Source of the DNA: Cognatishimia activa
GTDB lineage: Bacteria > Pseudomonadota > Alphaproteobacteria > Rhodobacterales > Rhodobacteraceae
Assembly (NCBI RefSeq): GCF_026016445.1
Contig: NZ_CP096147.1
Span: 2,206,501-2,270,500 of the forward strand
Length of the DNA: 64,000 nucleotides
Direction: 5' to 3'
Shown piece after piece: positions 45,559 to 56,960 of the stretch. The translations under genes were made by a program, and so were the position numbers. Numbering within the stretch: the first letter of the stretch is position 1; each line of letters starts with the position of its first letter. The notes under the pieces were generated by a model. The model searched no databases. It was not told where the DNA came from and saw nothing but the letters and a program-made list of their open reading frames with translations.

Positions 45559-45873
45559 ATGAAGGGACTTCAAAACAGTTTAACACTCGCGCTCACATCC
45601 ATCCTGATGACAAATACAGTGCAGGCGCAAACCCAGCGCAATTGCGCCCCAAGGGCGACCGTTGTCGAAAGATTGGCACAGGGTTACGGCGAAACGCGCC
45701 AATCGATTGGTCTGGGACGCGACAATACAATGGTTGAAGTCTTTGCCAGTCTACAAAGCGGATCTTGGACCATCACCGTCACAACGCCCACTGGCCTGAC
45801 TTGCTTAATCGCTTCAGGGCAAAGCTTTGAGCCTCTGGCGGAAGCTCTGCAGGTGCCAGACAAAGACGCTTAA
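45559..45873 (+). CDS. Small exported protein of unknown function
   Basis: 104 residues: a signal peptide (KGLQNSLTLALTSILMTNTVQAQTQ), then a mature part with two cysteines (RNCAPRATVVERLAQGYGETRQSIGLG... LTCLIASGQ) that could form a disulfide. The region resembles no domain I can name. Similar short periplasmic proteins occur near mdh in other Roseobacters as far as I recall. It reads plus strand, away from mcl2, with 244 bp between them. Confidence 0.7.
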   Translation: MKGLQNSLTLALTSILMTNTVQAQTQRNCAPRATVVERLAQGYGETRQSIGLGRDNTMVEVFASLQSGSWTITVTTPTGLTCLIASGQSFEPLAEALQVPDKDA

Positions 45874-45977
45874 GTCACGGTATTTAGCCCCACCTTCACA
45901 TACATTCGAAGGCAATAAGACTTTATCTTCTCAATTAGAATCGCGTGCATTTGGGCAGTTGATCTTCGCCATTTTAG

Positions 45978-47168
<1,191 letters not shown>

Positions 47169-47185
47169 TTCCAGCATCTTAATAA

Positions 47186-47217
47186 ACAAAAGGCGTGGCT
47201 TCTGAGCTGCGCTTTTT
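47186..47217 (+). terminator. Imperfect terminator of mdh
   Basis: AAAGGCG-GGCT pairs with AGCT-CGCTTT with one bulge and a TCTG loop, followed by a T-run, 20 bp after the mdh stop. Confidence 0.6.
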
Positions 47218-47302
47218 ATTTGAGCCATGGACGCGGCAATTCTGACTAGAATCTTAAGCTCCGGCCCATTCGAATCGCATTTTGCAGTCTCTATATCAAT
47301 TT

Positions 47303-47333
47303 TGTGATCACACCTTTTTTGACTGTGATCACA
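47303..47333. promoter_or_regulatory. Tandem TGTGATCACA operator pair upstream of sucC
   Basis: Perfect TGTGATCACA palindromes at 47303-47312 and 47324-47333, starts 21 bp apart, flanked by TT on the left and AAAT on the right exactly as in the sdhC copy. It lies 97-127 bp before the sucC ATG. A TTGACT overlaps the second palindrome but no good -10 follows. Together with the sdhC copy it marks a shared operator. Confidence 0.75.
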
Positions 47334-47429
47334 AATGTCACTTTTTCCCCGAAAATTCCAAAAACCGCTTAGTTCGCTCAAAATTATAAGGCTATACCTG
47401 TCTCAACTGCAGCAATATGGGACAGTTTC

Positions 47430-48623
47430 ATGAACATCCATGAATACCAGGCGAAGGCTCTACTTCGCTCTTACGGTGCCCCGGTTTCTGAAGGACGTGT
47501 TGTTCTGAAAGCCGAGGATGCCAAAACCGCAGCGGGCGAATTGGACGGACCTCTCTGGGTTGTCAAAGCGCAAATCCACGCTGGTGGCCGCGGCAAAGGC
47601 TCTTTCAAAGAAGCAGATGCTGGTGAAAAAGGCGGTGTGCGCCTGACCAAATCTGTTGAAGAAGCAGCAGAAGAAGCCAAGAAGATGCTCGGCCGCACAC
47701 TGGTGACACACCAGACTGGCCCAGCAGGTAAGCAAGTGAACCGCATCTATATCGAGGCAGGTTCCGGCATCGAAACCGAACTCTACCTTGCACTGCTGGT
47801 TGACCGTCAGACATCTCGCGTGTCTTTCGTATGCTCCACAGAAGGCGGCATGGACATCGAAGAGGTTGCGGAAGCAACGCCTGAAAAGATCCTGTCATTC
47901 TCTGTTGATCCGGCAACTGGCTTCCAGCCATACCACGGTCGTCGCATCGCATTCTCTCTGGGCCTGAAAGGCGCACAGGTTAAGCAGTGCGTTAAGTTGA
48001 TGTCCCAGCTCTACAAAGCCTTCATCGAGAAGGATATGGAGATGCTGGAAATCAACCCGCTGATCGTGACCGATGGCGGTGACCTGAAAGTTCTGGACGC
48101 GAAACTGGGCTTTGACGGCAACGCGGTTTACCGTCATCCAGACGTAGCAGAGCTGCGCGATGAAACCGAAGAAGATCCAAAAGAGCTTGAGGCGTCTAAG
48201 TACGACCTGAACTACATCGCTCTGGATGGTGAAATCGGCTGCATGGTGAACGGTGCGGGTCTGGCGATGGCCACCATGGACATCATCAAACTCTATGGTG
48301 CAGAGCCAGCAAACTTCCTTGACGTGGGTGGTGGCGCGACCAAAGAGAAAGTGACCGAAGCGTTCAAGATCATCACTTCTGATCCAAACGTTAAAGGCAT
48401 TCTGGTCAACATCTTCGGCGGCATCATGCGCTGCGACGTGATCGCAGAGGGCGTTGTGGCCGCTGTGAAAGAAGTTGGTCTGCAAGTGCCGCTGGTTGTG
48501 CGTCTGGAAGGCACCAATGTGGAAGCCGGCAAAGACATCATCAACAACTCCGACGTTGACGTGATCGCGGCAGACAACCTGTCCGATGGCGCTGAGAAGA
48601 TCGTCAAAGCGGTGAAAGGATAA
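47430..48623 (+). CDS. sucC: Succinyl-CoA synthetase beta subunit
   Basis: ATP-grasp subunit that couples succinyl-CoA cleavage to ATP/GTP formation. 397 residues: [19 protein letters not shown] at the start, [19 protein letters not shown] near 50, and the C-terminal [17 protein letters not shown] and [15 protein letters not shown]. First gene of sucC-sucD-sucA-odhB-x-lpd; sucD begins 4 bp after the stop. Confidence 0.98.
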   Translation: MNIHEYQAKALLRSYGAPVSEGRVVLKAEDAKTAAGELDGPLWVVKAQIHAGGRGKGSFKEADAGEKGGVRLTKSVEEAAEEAKKMLGRTLVTHQTGPAGKQVNRIYIEAGSGIETELYLALLVDRQTSRVSFVCSTEGGMDIEEVAEATPEKILSFSVDPATGFQPYHGRRIAFSLGLKGAQVKQCVKLMSQLYKAFIEKDMEMLEINPLIVTDGGDLKVLDAKLGFDGNAVYRHPDVAELRDETEEDPKELEASKYDLNYIALDGEIGCMVNGAGLAMATMDIIKLYGAEPANFLDVGGGATKEKVTEAFKIITSDPNVKGILVNIFGGIMRCDVIAEGVVAAVKEVGLQVPLVVRLEGTNVEAGKDIINNSDVDVIAADNLSDGAEKIVKAVKG

Positions 48624-48627
48624 GAAA

Positions 48628-49509
48628 ATGGCCATTCTCGTAGACGAAAATACCAAAGTTATCTGTCAAGGTCTGACAGGTTCTCAAGGTACCTTCCACT
48701 CTGAACAAGCGATCGCTTACGGCACTAAAATGGTTGGTGGCGTGACACCAGGCAAAGGTGGTCAGGAACATTTGGGCCTGCCGATCTTTAACTCTGTGCA
48801 CGAAGCAAAAGCGAAAACCGAAGCAAATGCTTCTGTGATCTATGTACCTCCTCCATTTGCGGCGGATTCCATTCTGGAAGCCATCGATGCGGAAATGGAA
48901 CTGATCATCTGTATCACGGAAGGCATTCCTGTGCTGGACATGATGGCCGTGAAACGCGCGCTGGAGAACTCTTCCAGCCGTCTGATCGGTCCAAACTGCC
49001 CAGGTATCATCACACCTGACGCATGTAAGATCGGCATTATGCCAGGTCACATCCACAAGCGTGGCTCTGTGGGCGTTGTATCCCGCTCCGGTACGCTGAC
49101 TTATGAAGCGGTGAAGCAAACCGCTGACATCGGTCTGGGCCAGTCCACTGCTGTGGGCATCGGCGGCGACCCGATCAAAGGCACAGAGCACATCGACGTG
49201 CTGGACATGTTCCTGGATGACGACGAAACCGAATCCATCATCATGATCGGTGAAATCGGCGGTTCTGCAGAAGAAGAGGCTGCGGAATTCCTGGCGGAGC
49301 AGAAGAAAAAAGGTCGTTGGAAACCAGTTGCTGGTTTCATTGCGGGCCGTACAGCCCCTCCAGGCCGCCGTATGGGCCACGCCGGTGCAATCGTTGCAGG
49401 CGGCAAAGGCGGTGCGGAAGACAAGATCGAAGCAATGAAGTCTGCGGGCATTGTTGTGGCTGACAGCCCAGCGGGCCTCGGCGAAGCGGTCTTGAAGGCC
49501 ATCGGCTAA
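48628..49509 (+). CDS. sucD: Succinyl-CoA synthetase alpha subunit
   Basis: 293 residues with the CoA-binding domain [25 protein letters not shown] at about 14-38 and the phosphorylated histidine in [10 protein letters not shown] near 245-255. Partner of SucC. Confidence 0.98.
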   Translation: MAILVDENTKVICQGLTGSQGTFHSEQAIAYGTKMVGGVTPGKGGQEHLGLPIFNSVHEAKAKTEANASVIYVPPPFAADSILEAIDAEMELIICITEGIPVLDMMAVKRALENSSSRLIGPNCPGIITPDACKIGIMPGHIHKRGSVGVVSRSGTLTYEAVKQTADIGLGQSTAVGIGGDPIKGTEHIDVLDMFLDDDETESIIMIGEIGGSAEEEAAEFLAEQKKKGRWKPVAGFIAGRTAPPGRRMGHAGAIVAGGKGGAEDKIEAMKSAGIVVADSPAGLGEAVLKAIG

Positions 49510-49611
49510 TCGTATTTGAATTGGTGGCAGGCCGTATTCTCGGCCTGTCGCTTTAAGTCCGGCAAAAAGTCGGATGTAACAATGAAACCAAAATGGCCGG
49601 GAGTCTCCTCC

Positions 49612-52569
49612 ATGACCGACCAATCCCCAAACGATATTTTCCACGCCTCCAGTTTTATGCAGGGGCATAACGCAGAGTACCTCGAACAGATGTACGCCCG
49701 TTATGCGAGTGACCCGAATGCAGTGGACGCAGCCTGGCAAGACTTTTTCAGTCAGCTGGGCGACGCAGAACTGGATGTAAAAGCAGAGGCAAGTGGCCCA
49801 AGCTGGGCACGCTCTGATTGGCCTCCTGCGCCAAACGATGACCTCACCGGTGCGTTGACAGGCGAATGGCCTGCCCCGGAAGAGGCGAAAGCGGCTGGCA
49901 AGAAGATCAAAGCCAAGGCCGAAGAAAAAGGTGTTGAGGTCTCTGACGAGGCAGTCAAACAAGCGGTGCTGGACTCGATCCGCGCCCTTATGCTGATCCG
50001 CGCCTATCGTATTCGCGGCCACCTGGTTGCCGACCTTGATCCGCTGGGCATGCGGGATCAGACGCCACATCCCGAGCTGGATCCGGCCTCTTACGGCTTT
50101 AGCGGCGCTGATATGGATCGCCCGATCTTTATCGACAACGTTCTGGGTCTGCAGATCGCAACCATGCGCCAGATCCTAGAGATCGTGAAGCGCACCTATT
50201 GCGGCACCTTTGCCTTGCAGTACATGCACATTTCCAATCCAGAAGAATCCAGCTGGTTGAAAGAACGCATTGAAGGGTTCGATAAGGAAATCACCTTCAC
50301 CCGAGAGGGCCGCAAGGCGATCCTGAACAAGATGGTCGAGGCAGAAGGCTTCGAAAAGTTTCTCCACGTTAAATACATGGGGACTAAGCGCTTTGGTCTT
50401 GATGGTGGTGAATCTCTGATCCCGGCAATGGAACAGATCATCAAGCGCGGTGGCGCGCTTGGCGTGAAAGACATCGTGGTTGGCATGCCGCACCGTGGTC
50501 GCTTGAATGTTCTGGCAAACGTGATGGCGAAACCCTACCGCGCGATCTTCAACGAATTCCAAGGCGGCTCTTTCAAGCCAGAGGAAGTCGACGGTTCCGG
50601 TGACGTTAAATATCACTTGGGTGCATCGTCTGACCGCGAGTTTGATGGTAACAACGTTCACTTGTCTCTGACAGCGAACCCGTCCCACCTTGAGGCCGTT
50701 AACCCGGTTGTCCTTGGTAAAGTACGCGCCAAGCAGGACCAGCTGAGCGACGAAGAACGCACAGCTGTGATGCCAATCCTTCTGCACGGTGACGCGGCCT
50801 TTGCTGGTCAGGGTGTTGTGGCAGAATGTTTCGCGCTTTCAGGCCTGCGCGGTCACAAGACCGGCGGCACCATGCATATCGTTGTGAACAACCAGATCGG
50901 TTTCACCACAGCGCCGCACTTCTCGCGCTCTTCCCCATATCCAACCGACAACGCCTTGGTTGTGGAAGCGCCTATTTTCCACGTGAACGGCGATGACCCG
51001 GAAGCGGTTGTACACGCGGCGAAAGTGGCGACGGAGTTCCGTCAGAAGTTCCAGAAAGACGTTGTGATCGACATCTTCTGCTACCGCCGCTTTGGTCACA
51101 ACGAAGGCGACGAGCCGATGTTCACCAACCCGGTGATGTACAAGAAGATCAAGGGTCACAAGACCACCTTGTCTCTGTACACAGAGCGTCTGGTCAAAGA
51201 CGGTCTGATCCCGGAAGGTGAAATCGAAGACATGAAAGCCGCTTTCCAGGCGAAGATGAACGAAGAGTTCGAAGCCGGGAAAGAGTTCAAGCCAAACAAG
51301 GCTGACTGGCTGGATGGCAAGTGGTCTCACCTCGACAAGAACAACGAGGACTATCAGCGTGGCGAAACCGCCATTAAGAAAGAGACCTTTAATGAGGTCG
51401 CAAACGCGCTGACCACCGTGCCAGAGGGCTACCCTCTGCACAAAACCATCGGCCGTTTCTTGGACAACCGCCGCAAAGCTCTGACCGAGGGCGAAGGCAT
51501 TGACTGGGCAACCGGTGAAGCCATGGCGTTTGGCTCATTGCTGACCGAAGGCTACCCAGTTCGCCTGGCAGGTCAGGATGCGACACGCGGCACCTTCTCG
51601 CAACGCCACTCCGGCATTGTGAACCAGGAAAGCGAAGGGCGTTACTATCCGCTGAACAACATCCGTGCAGGTCAGGCTCAGTATGAAGTCATCGACTCGG
51701 CCCTGTCCGAATATGCGGTGCTTGGCTTTGAATACGGCTACTCGCTGGCAGAACCAAACGCGCTGACGCTCTGGGAAGCGCAGTTCGGTGACTTCGCCAA
51801 CGGTGCGCAGATCATGTTTGACCAGTTCATCAGCTCTGGTGAAAGCAAATGGCTGCGGATGTCTGGTTTGACTGTTCTTCTACCGCACGGCTTTGAAGGT
51901 CAGGGCCCAGAGCACTCCTCTGCACGTCTGGAACGTTTCTTGCAGATGTGTGGTGGTGACAACTGGATCGTTGCGAACTGTACAACGCCTGCAAACTACT
52001 TCCACATCCTGCGTCGTCAGCTGCACCGCAGCTTCCGTAAGCCGCTCATTCTGATGACACCGAAATCCCTGCTGCGCCACAAGCTGGCGGTCAGTAAGGC
52101 CGAAGAGTTCACAGATGGGTCCAGCTTCCACCGCGTTCTGTGGGACGATGCGCAACACGGCAACAGCGACACCAAATTGGTGGCAGATGACAAGATCAAA
52201 CGCGTCGTCATGTGTTCCGGTAAGGTCTATTTCGACCTTCTGGAAGAGCGTGACGCTCGTGGCATCGATGATGTCTACCTGCTGCGGATCGAACAGTTCT
52301 ACCCATTCCCTGCGATCTCTGCGGTGAAGGAACTGGAGCGCTTCAAACAGGCCGAGATGGTCTGGTGTCAGGAAGAGCCAAAGAACCAAGGTGCCTGGTC
52401 CTTCATTGAACCAAACATCGAATGGGTTCTGGGTCGCATCAAAGCAAAACACACACGTCCGATCTATGCGGGTCGCGCAGCTTCTGCGTCGCCAGCGACT
52501 GGTCTGGCGAGCCAACACAAAGCACAACAAGAAGCGCTGGTCGACGCCGCGCTGACCATTGAAGGGTAA
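49612..52569 (+). CDS. sucA: 2-Oxoglutarate dehydrogenase E1 component
   Basis: Thiamine diphosphate-dependent decarboxylase of 985 residues, first step of the 2-oxoglutarate dehydrogenase complex. [17 protein letters not shown] and the [18 protein letters not shown] and [14 protein letters not shown] stretches (TPP/Mg binding) are present. The ATG at 49612 ([31 protein letters not shown]) is correct; upstream in-frame sequence from 49516 is untranslated. 102 bp separate it from sucD. Confidence 0.97.
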   Translation: MTDQSPNDIFHASSFMQGHNAEYLEQMYARYASDPNAVDAAWQDFFSQLGDAELDVKAEASGPSWARSDWPPAPNDDLTGALTGEWPAPEEAKAAGKKIKAKAEEKGVEVSDEAVKQAVLDSIRALMLIRAYRIRGHLVADLDPLGMRDQTPHPELDPASYGFSGADMDRPIFIDNVLGLQIATMRQILEIVKRTYCGTFALQYMHISNPEESSWLKERIEGFDKEITFTREGRKAILNKMVEAEGFEKFLHVKYMGTKRFGLDGGESLIPAMEQIIKRGGALGVKDIVVGMPHRGRLNVLANVMAKPYRAIFNEFQGGSFKPEEVDGSGDVKYHLGASSDREFDGNNVHLSLTANPSHLEAVNPVVLGKVRAKQDQLSDEERTAVMPILLHGDAAFAGQGVVAECFALSGLRGHKTGGTMHIVVNNQIGFTTAPHFSRSSPYPTDNALVVEAPIFHVNGDDPEAVVHAAKVATEFRQKFQKDVVIDIFCYRRFGHNEGDEPMFTNPVMYKKIKGHKTTLSLYTERLVKDGLIPEGEIEDMKAAFQAKMNEEFEAGKEFKPNKADWLDGKWSHLDKNNEDYQRGETAIKKETFNEVANALTTVPEGYPLHKTIGRFLDNRRKALTEGEGIDWATGEAMAFGSLLTEGYPVRLAGQDATRGTFSQRHSGIVNQESEGRYYPLNNIRAGQAQYEVIDSALSEYAVLGFEYGYSLAEPNALTLWEAQFGDFANGAQIMFDQFISSGESKWLRMSGLTVLLPHGFEGQGPEHSSARLERFLQMCGGDNWIVANCTTPANYFHILRRQLHRSFRKPLILMTPKSLLRHKLAVSKAEEFTDGSSFHRVLWDDAQHGNSDTKLVADDKIKRVVMCSGKVYFDLLEERDARGIDDVYLLRIEQFYPFPAISAVKELERFKQAEMVWCQEEPKNQGAWSFIEPNIEWVLGRIKAKHTRPIYAGRAASASPATGLASQHKAQQEALVDAALTIEG

Positions 52570-52574
52570 TAAGA

Positions 52575-54068
52575 ATGACCTCTGAAGTACGTGTCCCTAC
52601 TCTGGGCGAAAGCGTGACCGAAGCCACCGTTGCAACCTGGTTCAAAAAGCCGGGCGATGCGGTTGCCGTGGATGAAATGCTCTGCGAGCTGGAAACCGAT
52701 AAGGTGACAGTCGAAGTGCCAGCGCCAGCGGCAGGCGTGATGGGCGAAATCGTAGCGGCGGAAGGCGACACTGTTGGTGTTGATGCTCTGCTCGCAACTA
52801 TCGTCGCAGGTGAAGGCGCAGCCCCTGCATCAGCGGCAGCGGCTCCTGCAGCAGAAGCAGCGCCAGCCGCTTCCGGCGCATCTGTCGACGTCATGGTGCC
52901 AACACTTGGTGAATCCGTAACCGAAGCGACCGTCTCCACATGGTTCAAAGCCGTAGGCGACTCTGTCGCGCAGGACGAGATGCTCTGTGAGCTGGAAACC
53001 GACAAGGTCTCTGTCGAAGTCCCTGCCCCGGCAGCGGGTGTTCTCACCGAGATCATCGCAGCCGAAGGCGCAACTGTTGATGCAACGGCTAAACTGGCGG
53101 TTCTGTCCTCTGGCGGCGCAGCGGCAGCGGCTCCTGCCCCAGCTGCGGCAGCACCTGCAGCGGCGACAACCGGCAAAGACGTTGAAAACGCCCCGTCCGC
53201 CAACAAGCTGATGGCGGAAAAAGGCATCGACGCGTCTCGGGTTCAAGGCTCTGGCCGCGACGGTCGCATCATGAAAGAAGACGTGCTGAAAGCAGCAATT
53301 GCACCTGCAGCGGCGGCAGCCCCTGCCCCAGCAGCCGCACCACGCGCGCCTGTGTCAGCAGACGATGCCTCCCGCGAAGAGCGTGTGAAGATGACACGTC
53401 TGCGCCAGACTATCGCGAAACGCCTGAAGGACTCTCAGAACACTGCCGCGATGCTTACCACCTACAACGAGGTCGACATGACCGAGGTGATGGCGCTGCG
53501 CAACGAATACAAAGACCTGTTCCAGAAGAAACACGGCGTGAAGCTTGGCTTTATGTCCTTCTTCACCAAGGCCTGTGTACATGCTTTGAAAGAAGTGCCT
53601 GAAGTGAACGCAGAGATCGACGGCACAGACATCGTCTACAAGAACTTCGTGCACATGGGCATCGCCGCCGGCACACCAACTGGTCTGGTTGTGCCTGTGA
53701 TCCGCGACGCAGACAGCATGTCCTTTGCTGAGATCGAAAAAGCGATCGCCGAAAAAGGTGCGCGCGCACGCGACGGCAAACTGTCTATGGCAGAAATGCA
53801 GGGCGGTTCCTTCACTATCTCTAACGGCGGTGTCTACGGTTCCCTGATGTCTTCCCCGATCCTGAACCCTCCGCAGTCCGGTATCCTCGGCATGCACAAG
53901 ATTCAGGACCGTCCAATGGTTGTGAACGGTGAGATCGTGATCCGTCCGATGATGTATCTGGCCCTGTCATATGACCACCGGATCGTGGACGGCAAAGGCG
54001 CAGTGACCTTCCTTGTGCGCGTGAAAGAAGCGCTGGAAGACCCACGTCGACTGCTGATGGATCTGTAA
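52575..54068 (+). CDS. odhB: Dihydrolipoyl succinyltransferase (E2 of 2-oxoglutarate dehydrogenase) with two lipoyl domains
   Basis: 497 residues: a first lipoyl domain (lipoyl Lys at 43 in ELETDKV), an Ala/Pro linker, a second lipoyl domain (Lys144), another linker, the peripheral-subunit-binding domain ([20 protein letters not shown], about 210-230) and the catalytic acetyltransferase-like domain with SYDHRIVDG near 465. E2o proteins of many bacteria have one lipoyl domain. The two copies are nearly identical, suggesting a recent duplication or gene conversion. It is 5 bp after sucA. Confidence 0.97.
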   Translation: MTSEVRVPTLGESVTEATVATWFKKPGDAVAVDEMLCELETDKVTVEVPAPAAGVMGEIVAAEGDTVGVDALLATIVAGEGAAPASAAAAPAAEAAPAASGASVDVMVPTLGESVTEATVSTWFKAVGDSVAQDEMLCELETDKVSVEVPAPAAGVLTEIIAAEGATVDATAKLAVLSSGGAAAAAPAPAAAAPAAATTGKDVENAPSANKLMAEKGIDASRVQGSGRDGRIMKEDVLKAAIAPAAAAAPAPAAAPRAPVSADDASREERVKMTRLRQTIAKRLKDSQNTAAMLTTYNEVDMTEVMALRNEYKDLFQKKHGVKLGFMSFFTKACVHALKEVPEVNAEIDGTDIVYKNFVHMGIAAGTPTGLVVPVIRDADSMSFAEIEKAIAEKGARARDGKLSMAEMQGGSFTISNGGVYGSLMSSPILNPPQSGILGMHKIQDRPMVVNGEIVIRPMMYLALSYDHRIVDGKGAVTFLVRVKEALEDPRRLLMDL

Positions 54069-54069
54069 T

Positions 54070-54273
54070 ATGAGCAAGGGTACTCAACCTAATAGGATGA
54101 GTGCCAGACTCGTCGGGAAGCAGATTGAAGAAGTTAGGCAGAATTCAGATGCCACTTTCGAAATCAGTTTCACCGACGGCGCCTCTCTATTTCTAACTTC
54201 CCTCCCAATTGATGGCGGAATTATCGAAGCGAGTCTGCTAGATGACTCTGATCTGAATCCGCCAAGAAAGTAG
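54070..54273 (+). CDS. Small protein of unknown function between odhB and lpd
   Basis: 67 residues, beta-strand-rich (ATFEISFTDGASLFLTSLPI), no recognised domain. The ATG is 1 bp after the odhB stop (TAATATG) without a good ribosome binding site, so reinitiation is likely; an ATG at 54097 is an alternative. Base composition is lower in GC and uses rare codons such as AGG, AGA, CTA and ATA, unlike its neighbours, so it may be a late arrival or weakly expressed. An antisense frame also exists but is not supported. Confidence 0.5.
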   Translation: MSKGTQPNRMSARLVGKQIEEVRQNSDATFEISFTDGASLFLTSLPIDGGIIEASLLDDSDLNPPRK

Positions 54274-54313
54274 CCCAATAGGGCTTGACGAGCATTGAGA
54301 ATAGGAACTCAAA

Positions 54314-55708
54314 ATGTCCCAATATGACGTCATCATCATCGGCGCTGGCCCTGGCGGCTATGTATCCGCTGTGCGCTGCGCCCAGCTGGGCCTGAAAACC
54401 GCTATCGTGGAAGGCCGCGAGACCCTCGGCGGCACTTGCCTCAACGTCGGCTGTATCCCGTCCAAGGCGCTCTTGCACGCGACACACCTGCTGCACGAAG
54501 CAGAGCACAACTTCGCGGGCATGGGTCTGAAGGGCAAATCGCCTTCCGTCGACTGGAAACAGATGCTGACCTACAAAGATGAGGTCATCGGCCAGAACAC
54601 CGGCGGCGTTGAGTTCCTCATGAAGAAGAACAAGATCGACTGGTTGAAAGGCTGGGCGAGCATCCCTGCGGCGGGCAAGGTCACTGTGGGCGACACCACT
54701 TATGAGACCAAGAACATCGTGATTGCCTCTGGCTCCATCCCGTCTTCTTTGCCGGGTGTCGAGGTCGACAATGACGCGGGTGTGGTTGTGGACAGCACAG
54801 GCGCTCTGGAACTGAAAAAGATTCCAAAGAAAATGACGGTGATCGGCGCGGGCGTGATTGGTCTGGAACTGGGTTCCGTCTACGCACGTCTTGGCTCTGA
54901 AGTGACTGTCGTTGAATACATGGACGCGGTGTGCCCAGGCATGGACAAAGACGTGCAGCGCACTTTCAAGCGTATCCTTGAAAAGCAGGGCCTCAAGTTC
55001 ATCATGGGCGCGGCTGTGCAGGGCGTGGATGCAACCAAAACCAAAGCCAAGGTCAAATACCAGCCTAAGAAAGGCGGCGATGAGGAAGTCATCGACGCGG
55101 ATGTGGTTCTGGTGGCAACAGGCCGCAAGCCATATGCCGAAGGTCTGGGTCTGGACGCGCTCGGCGTGAAGATGACCGAACGCGGTCAGATCGCTGTGGA
55201 TGCACATTGGGCAACCAACGTTCCGGGTATCTATGCCATCGGTGACGTGATCGAAGGCCCGATGCTGGCGCATAAAGCCGAAGACGAAGGCATGGCAGTC
55301 GCAGACGTGATCAAAGGCAACCACGGCCACGTAAACTACGGCGTCATTCCGGGTGTTGTTTACACCACTCCTGAAGTGGCGACCGTGGGCCAAACCGAAG
55401 ACGCGCTGAAAGCAGCGGGCCACAAGATCAAGGTTGGCAAGTTCTCCTTCATGGGCAATGGCCGCGCAAAGGCCGTTGGCCAAGCGGATGGCTTCGTGAA
55501 GCTCATCGCTGACAAAGAGACCGATCGTGTGCTTGGCGCAGCCATCATCGGCCCGGCAGCAGGTGACATGATCCACGAGATCTGTGTCGCTATGGAGTTC
55601 GGTGCGTCTGCTCAGGACATCGCCCTGACCTGCCACGCCCACCCGACCTACTCTGAAGCGGTCCGCGAAGCTGCGCTGGCCTGTGGTGACGGTCCCATCC
55701 ACGCGTAA
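54314..55708 (+). CDS. lpd: Dihydrolipoyl dehydrogenase (E3)
   Basis: 464-residue flavoprotein that reoxidises lipoamide with NAD. The FAD loop [18 protein letters not shown] lies at 7-24, the redox disulfide [12 protein letters not shown] at 39-50 (Cys42/Cys47), and the catalytic His in [10 protein letters not shown] near the C-terminus. It is the last gene of the suc-odh operon, ending before a strong terminator. Confidence 0.97.
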   Translation: MSQYDVIIIGAGPGGYVSAVRCAQLGLKTAIVEGRETLGGTCLNVGCIPSKALLHATHLLHEAEHNFAGMGLKGKSPSVDWKQMLTYKDEVIGQNTGGVEFLMKKNKIDWLKGWASIPAAGKVTVGDTTYETKNIVIASGSIPSSLPGVEVDNDAGVVVDSTGALELKKIPKKMTVIGAGVIGLELGSVYARLGSEVTVVEYMDAVCPGMDKDVQRTFKRILEKQGLKFIMGAAVQGVDATKTKAKVKYQPKKGGDEEVIDADVVLVATGRKPYAEGLGLDALGVKMTERGQIAVDAHWATNVPGIYAIGDVIEGPMLAHKAEDEGMAVADVIKGNHGHVNYGVIPGVVYTTPEVATVGQTEDALKAAGHKIKVGKFSFMGNGRAKAVGQADGFVKLIADKETDRVLGAAIIGPAAGDMIHEICVAMEFGASAQDIALTCHAHPTYSEAVREAALACGDGPIHA

Positions 55709-55733
55709 CCACTGGTACAATCAAAACAAAAAG

Positions 55734-55758
55734 AAGGCGGCCTTAGGGCCGCCTTTTT
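55734..55758 (+). terminator. Rho-independent terminator of lpd
   Basis: Perfect 9-bp stem AAGGCGGCC (55734-55742) and GGCCGCCTT (55747-55755), followed by T residues. It is 25 bp after lpd and closes the suc-odh operon. Confidence 0.92.
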
Positions 55759-55780
55759 AGTCTGGGTTCTCAGGGGTTAC

Positions 55781-55825
55781 GCGGAACGGCAGTGGGTTTC
55801 TGCACAGTCGCAGCTGCCGCTCCGC
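55781..55825. repeat. Long inverted repeat downstream of lpd; possible small RNA locus
   Basis: GCGGAACGGCAG (55781-55792) pairs with CTGCCGCTCCGC (55814-55825) with one wobble, enclosing 21 bases; a second small stem AGGCT/AGCCT follows at 55829-55842. No reading frame is convincing here. The 436-bp gap 55709-56144 holds the lpd terminator, this structure and one small minus-strand ORF candidate. Confidence 0.4.
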
Positions 55826-55900
55826 AAAAGGCTGTAAAGCCTAGGCGCGCATCGGGGGGTGCGCTTAGCCAAATGTAGGGACCGCGATCGGATATTTCTC

Positions 55901-56062
55901 TTAACGTCGCTTCACGAATACGTGGGCAGCAAAGAAGAGCCGCAAACGCTGAAACGGCTTTATCGGTTTGGCTTTCTTGAGCGCCCCGAAATGCGCGATC
56001 TCCTTTTGATATTCCGACTGTTCACATTTCTTCTTCCTCGGCAGCGGCAGTATCGGCATCAT
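55901..56062 (-). CDS. Possible small basic protein (53 aa)
   Basis: A frame of 53 residues (MMPILPLPRKKKCEQSEYQ... ending HVFVKRR), very basic. The ATG at 56060-56062 follows GAGGAGAGATCAG with ideal spacing. No domain recognised. It is divergent from the LysR gene. It may be spurious: only the good ribosome binding site supports it. Confidence 0.35.
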   Translation of the reverse strand: MMPILPLPRKKKCEQSEYQKEIAHFGALKKAKPIKPFQRLRLFFAAHVFVKRR

Positions 56063-56144
56063 CTGATCTCTCCTCTTCATCCTGACCTCCATCCTGCCGA
56101 AACCGAAGCTTGACAAAAATGGAACAAAATGAAGTGATCATTTC

Positions 56145-56960
56145 ATGAATGAAACGAACCTAAATTGGGATGATCTGCGACTTTTCCTGGAAGTTGCGCG
56201 TGCAAGTGGGCTGGCTCCTGCTGCGGACCGGACAGGCAAGAGTTCTGCCACCCTTGGACGCAGGCTTCTCGCGCTTGAGACTGCGATGGGACAAGAACTG
56301 GTCCAGCGTCACGCGCGCGGATACACGCTGACAGCGCAGGGCGAGGCCCTCATGCGGCGCGCAGAAGCCATTGAAAGCCAGATCACTCAGGCGACGCAAA
56401 GTGAGGGTGCCGCGCAGCGACCCATCGTGAAACTATCGGCGGGAACTTGGATGGCCCGCTATTTGGCGATGCACATCAATCAGTTGGTGTTTCCCGACGA
56501 TCAGCTGAGGCTGCGTTTTGTCTCTACGGAAGAGAAGCTGGATTTCAACCACCGTGAAGCTGTCATTGGCATTCGCAATCAGCGCCCCACAGAAGTCGCT
56601 CTGGCGGCTCAAAAAGTTGGCCGTGTGCATTTCGCGGCCTATGCCAGCGCGCCCGATCTTACGACATGGGTTGGTGTGGAAGTGGAGACCCCCTCGGCGC
56701 GCTGGGTCAGAGCTAATAAAGCGGATCGGATAAGGGTTGAAGCCAACACACCTATAATGGCGCTTGAATTGGCCAAGGCAGGCGCAGGTTGCATTGTCTT
56801 GCCGGAACGCATTGGTGAAGCGGAAGAAGGTCTAAAGCGGATCTCTGGCACAATTGAAGAGCTGAGCCATGATCAATGGCTGGTTTCACATCACGAGGAT
56901 CGAAACGCTCCGCATGTACGCAAAGTCTTGAACCGGGTGCGTACCTTGCTCACGCAGTAA
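56145..56960 (+). CDS. LysR family transcriptional regulator
   Basis: 271 residues. The N-terminal HTH (WDDLRLFLEVARASGLAPAADRTGKSSATLGRRLLALETAMGQELVQR) is clearly of LysR type, with a shorter C-terminal sensing domain. There is no divergent metabolic gene, so no target is evident. TTGACA at 56110 could be a -35. A TTTCAT/ATGAAA inverted repeat overlaps the start codon and may allow autoregulation. The convergent flavoprotein gene stops immediately after its end (56960/56961). Confidence 0.9.
   Translation: MNETNLNWDDLRLFLEVARASGLAPAADRTGKSSATLGRRLLALETAMGQELVQRHARGYTLTAQGEALMRRAEAIESQITQATQSEGAAQRPIVKLSAGTWMARYLAMHINQLVFPDDQLRLRFVSTEEKLDFNHREAVIGIRNQRPTEVALAAQKVGRVHFAAYASAPDLTTWVGVEVETPSARWVRANKADRIRVEANTPIMALELAKAGAGCIVLPERIGEAEEGLKRISGTIEELSHDQWLVSHHEDRNAPHVRKVLNRVRTLLTQ

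Noticed and set aside
48604..50070. Long minus-strand open frame (488 codons) over sucC/sucD/sucA
   Set aside because: Antisense shadow of strongly codon-biased genes; the translation is Cys/His/Phe-rich with no domain and covers sucD wholly.
52800..53350. Ala/Pro-rich repeats in odhB as a DNA repeat element
   Set aside because: These encode the flexible linkers of the E2 subunit, a normal protein feature.
54221..55720. Minus-strand open frame of 499 codons over lpd
   Set aside because: Complement of lpd. The plus-strand protein has all E3 motifs and the antisense product resembles nothing.
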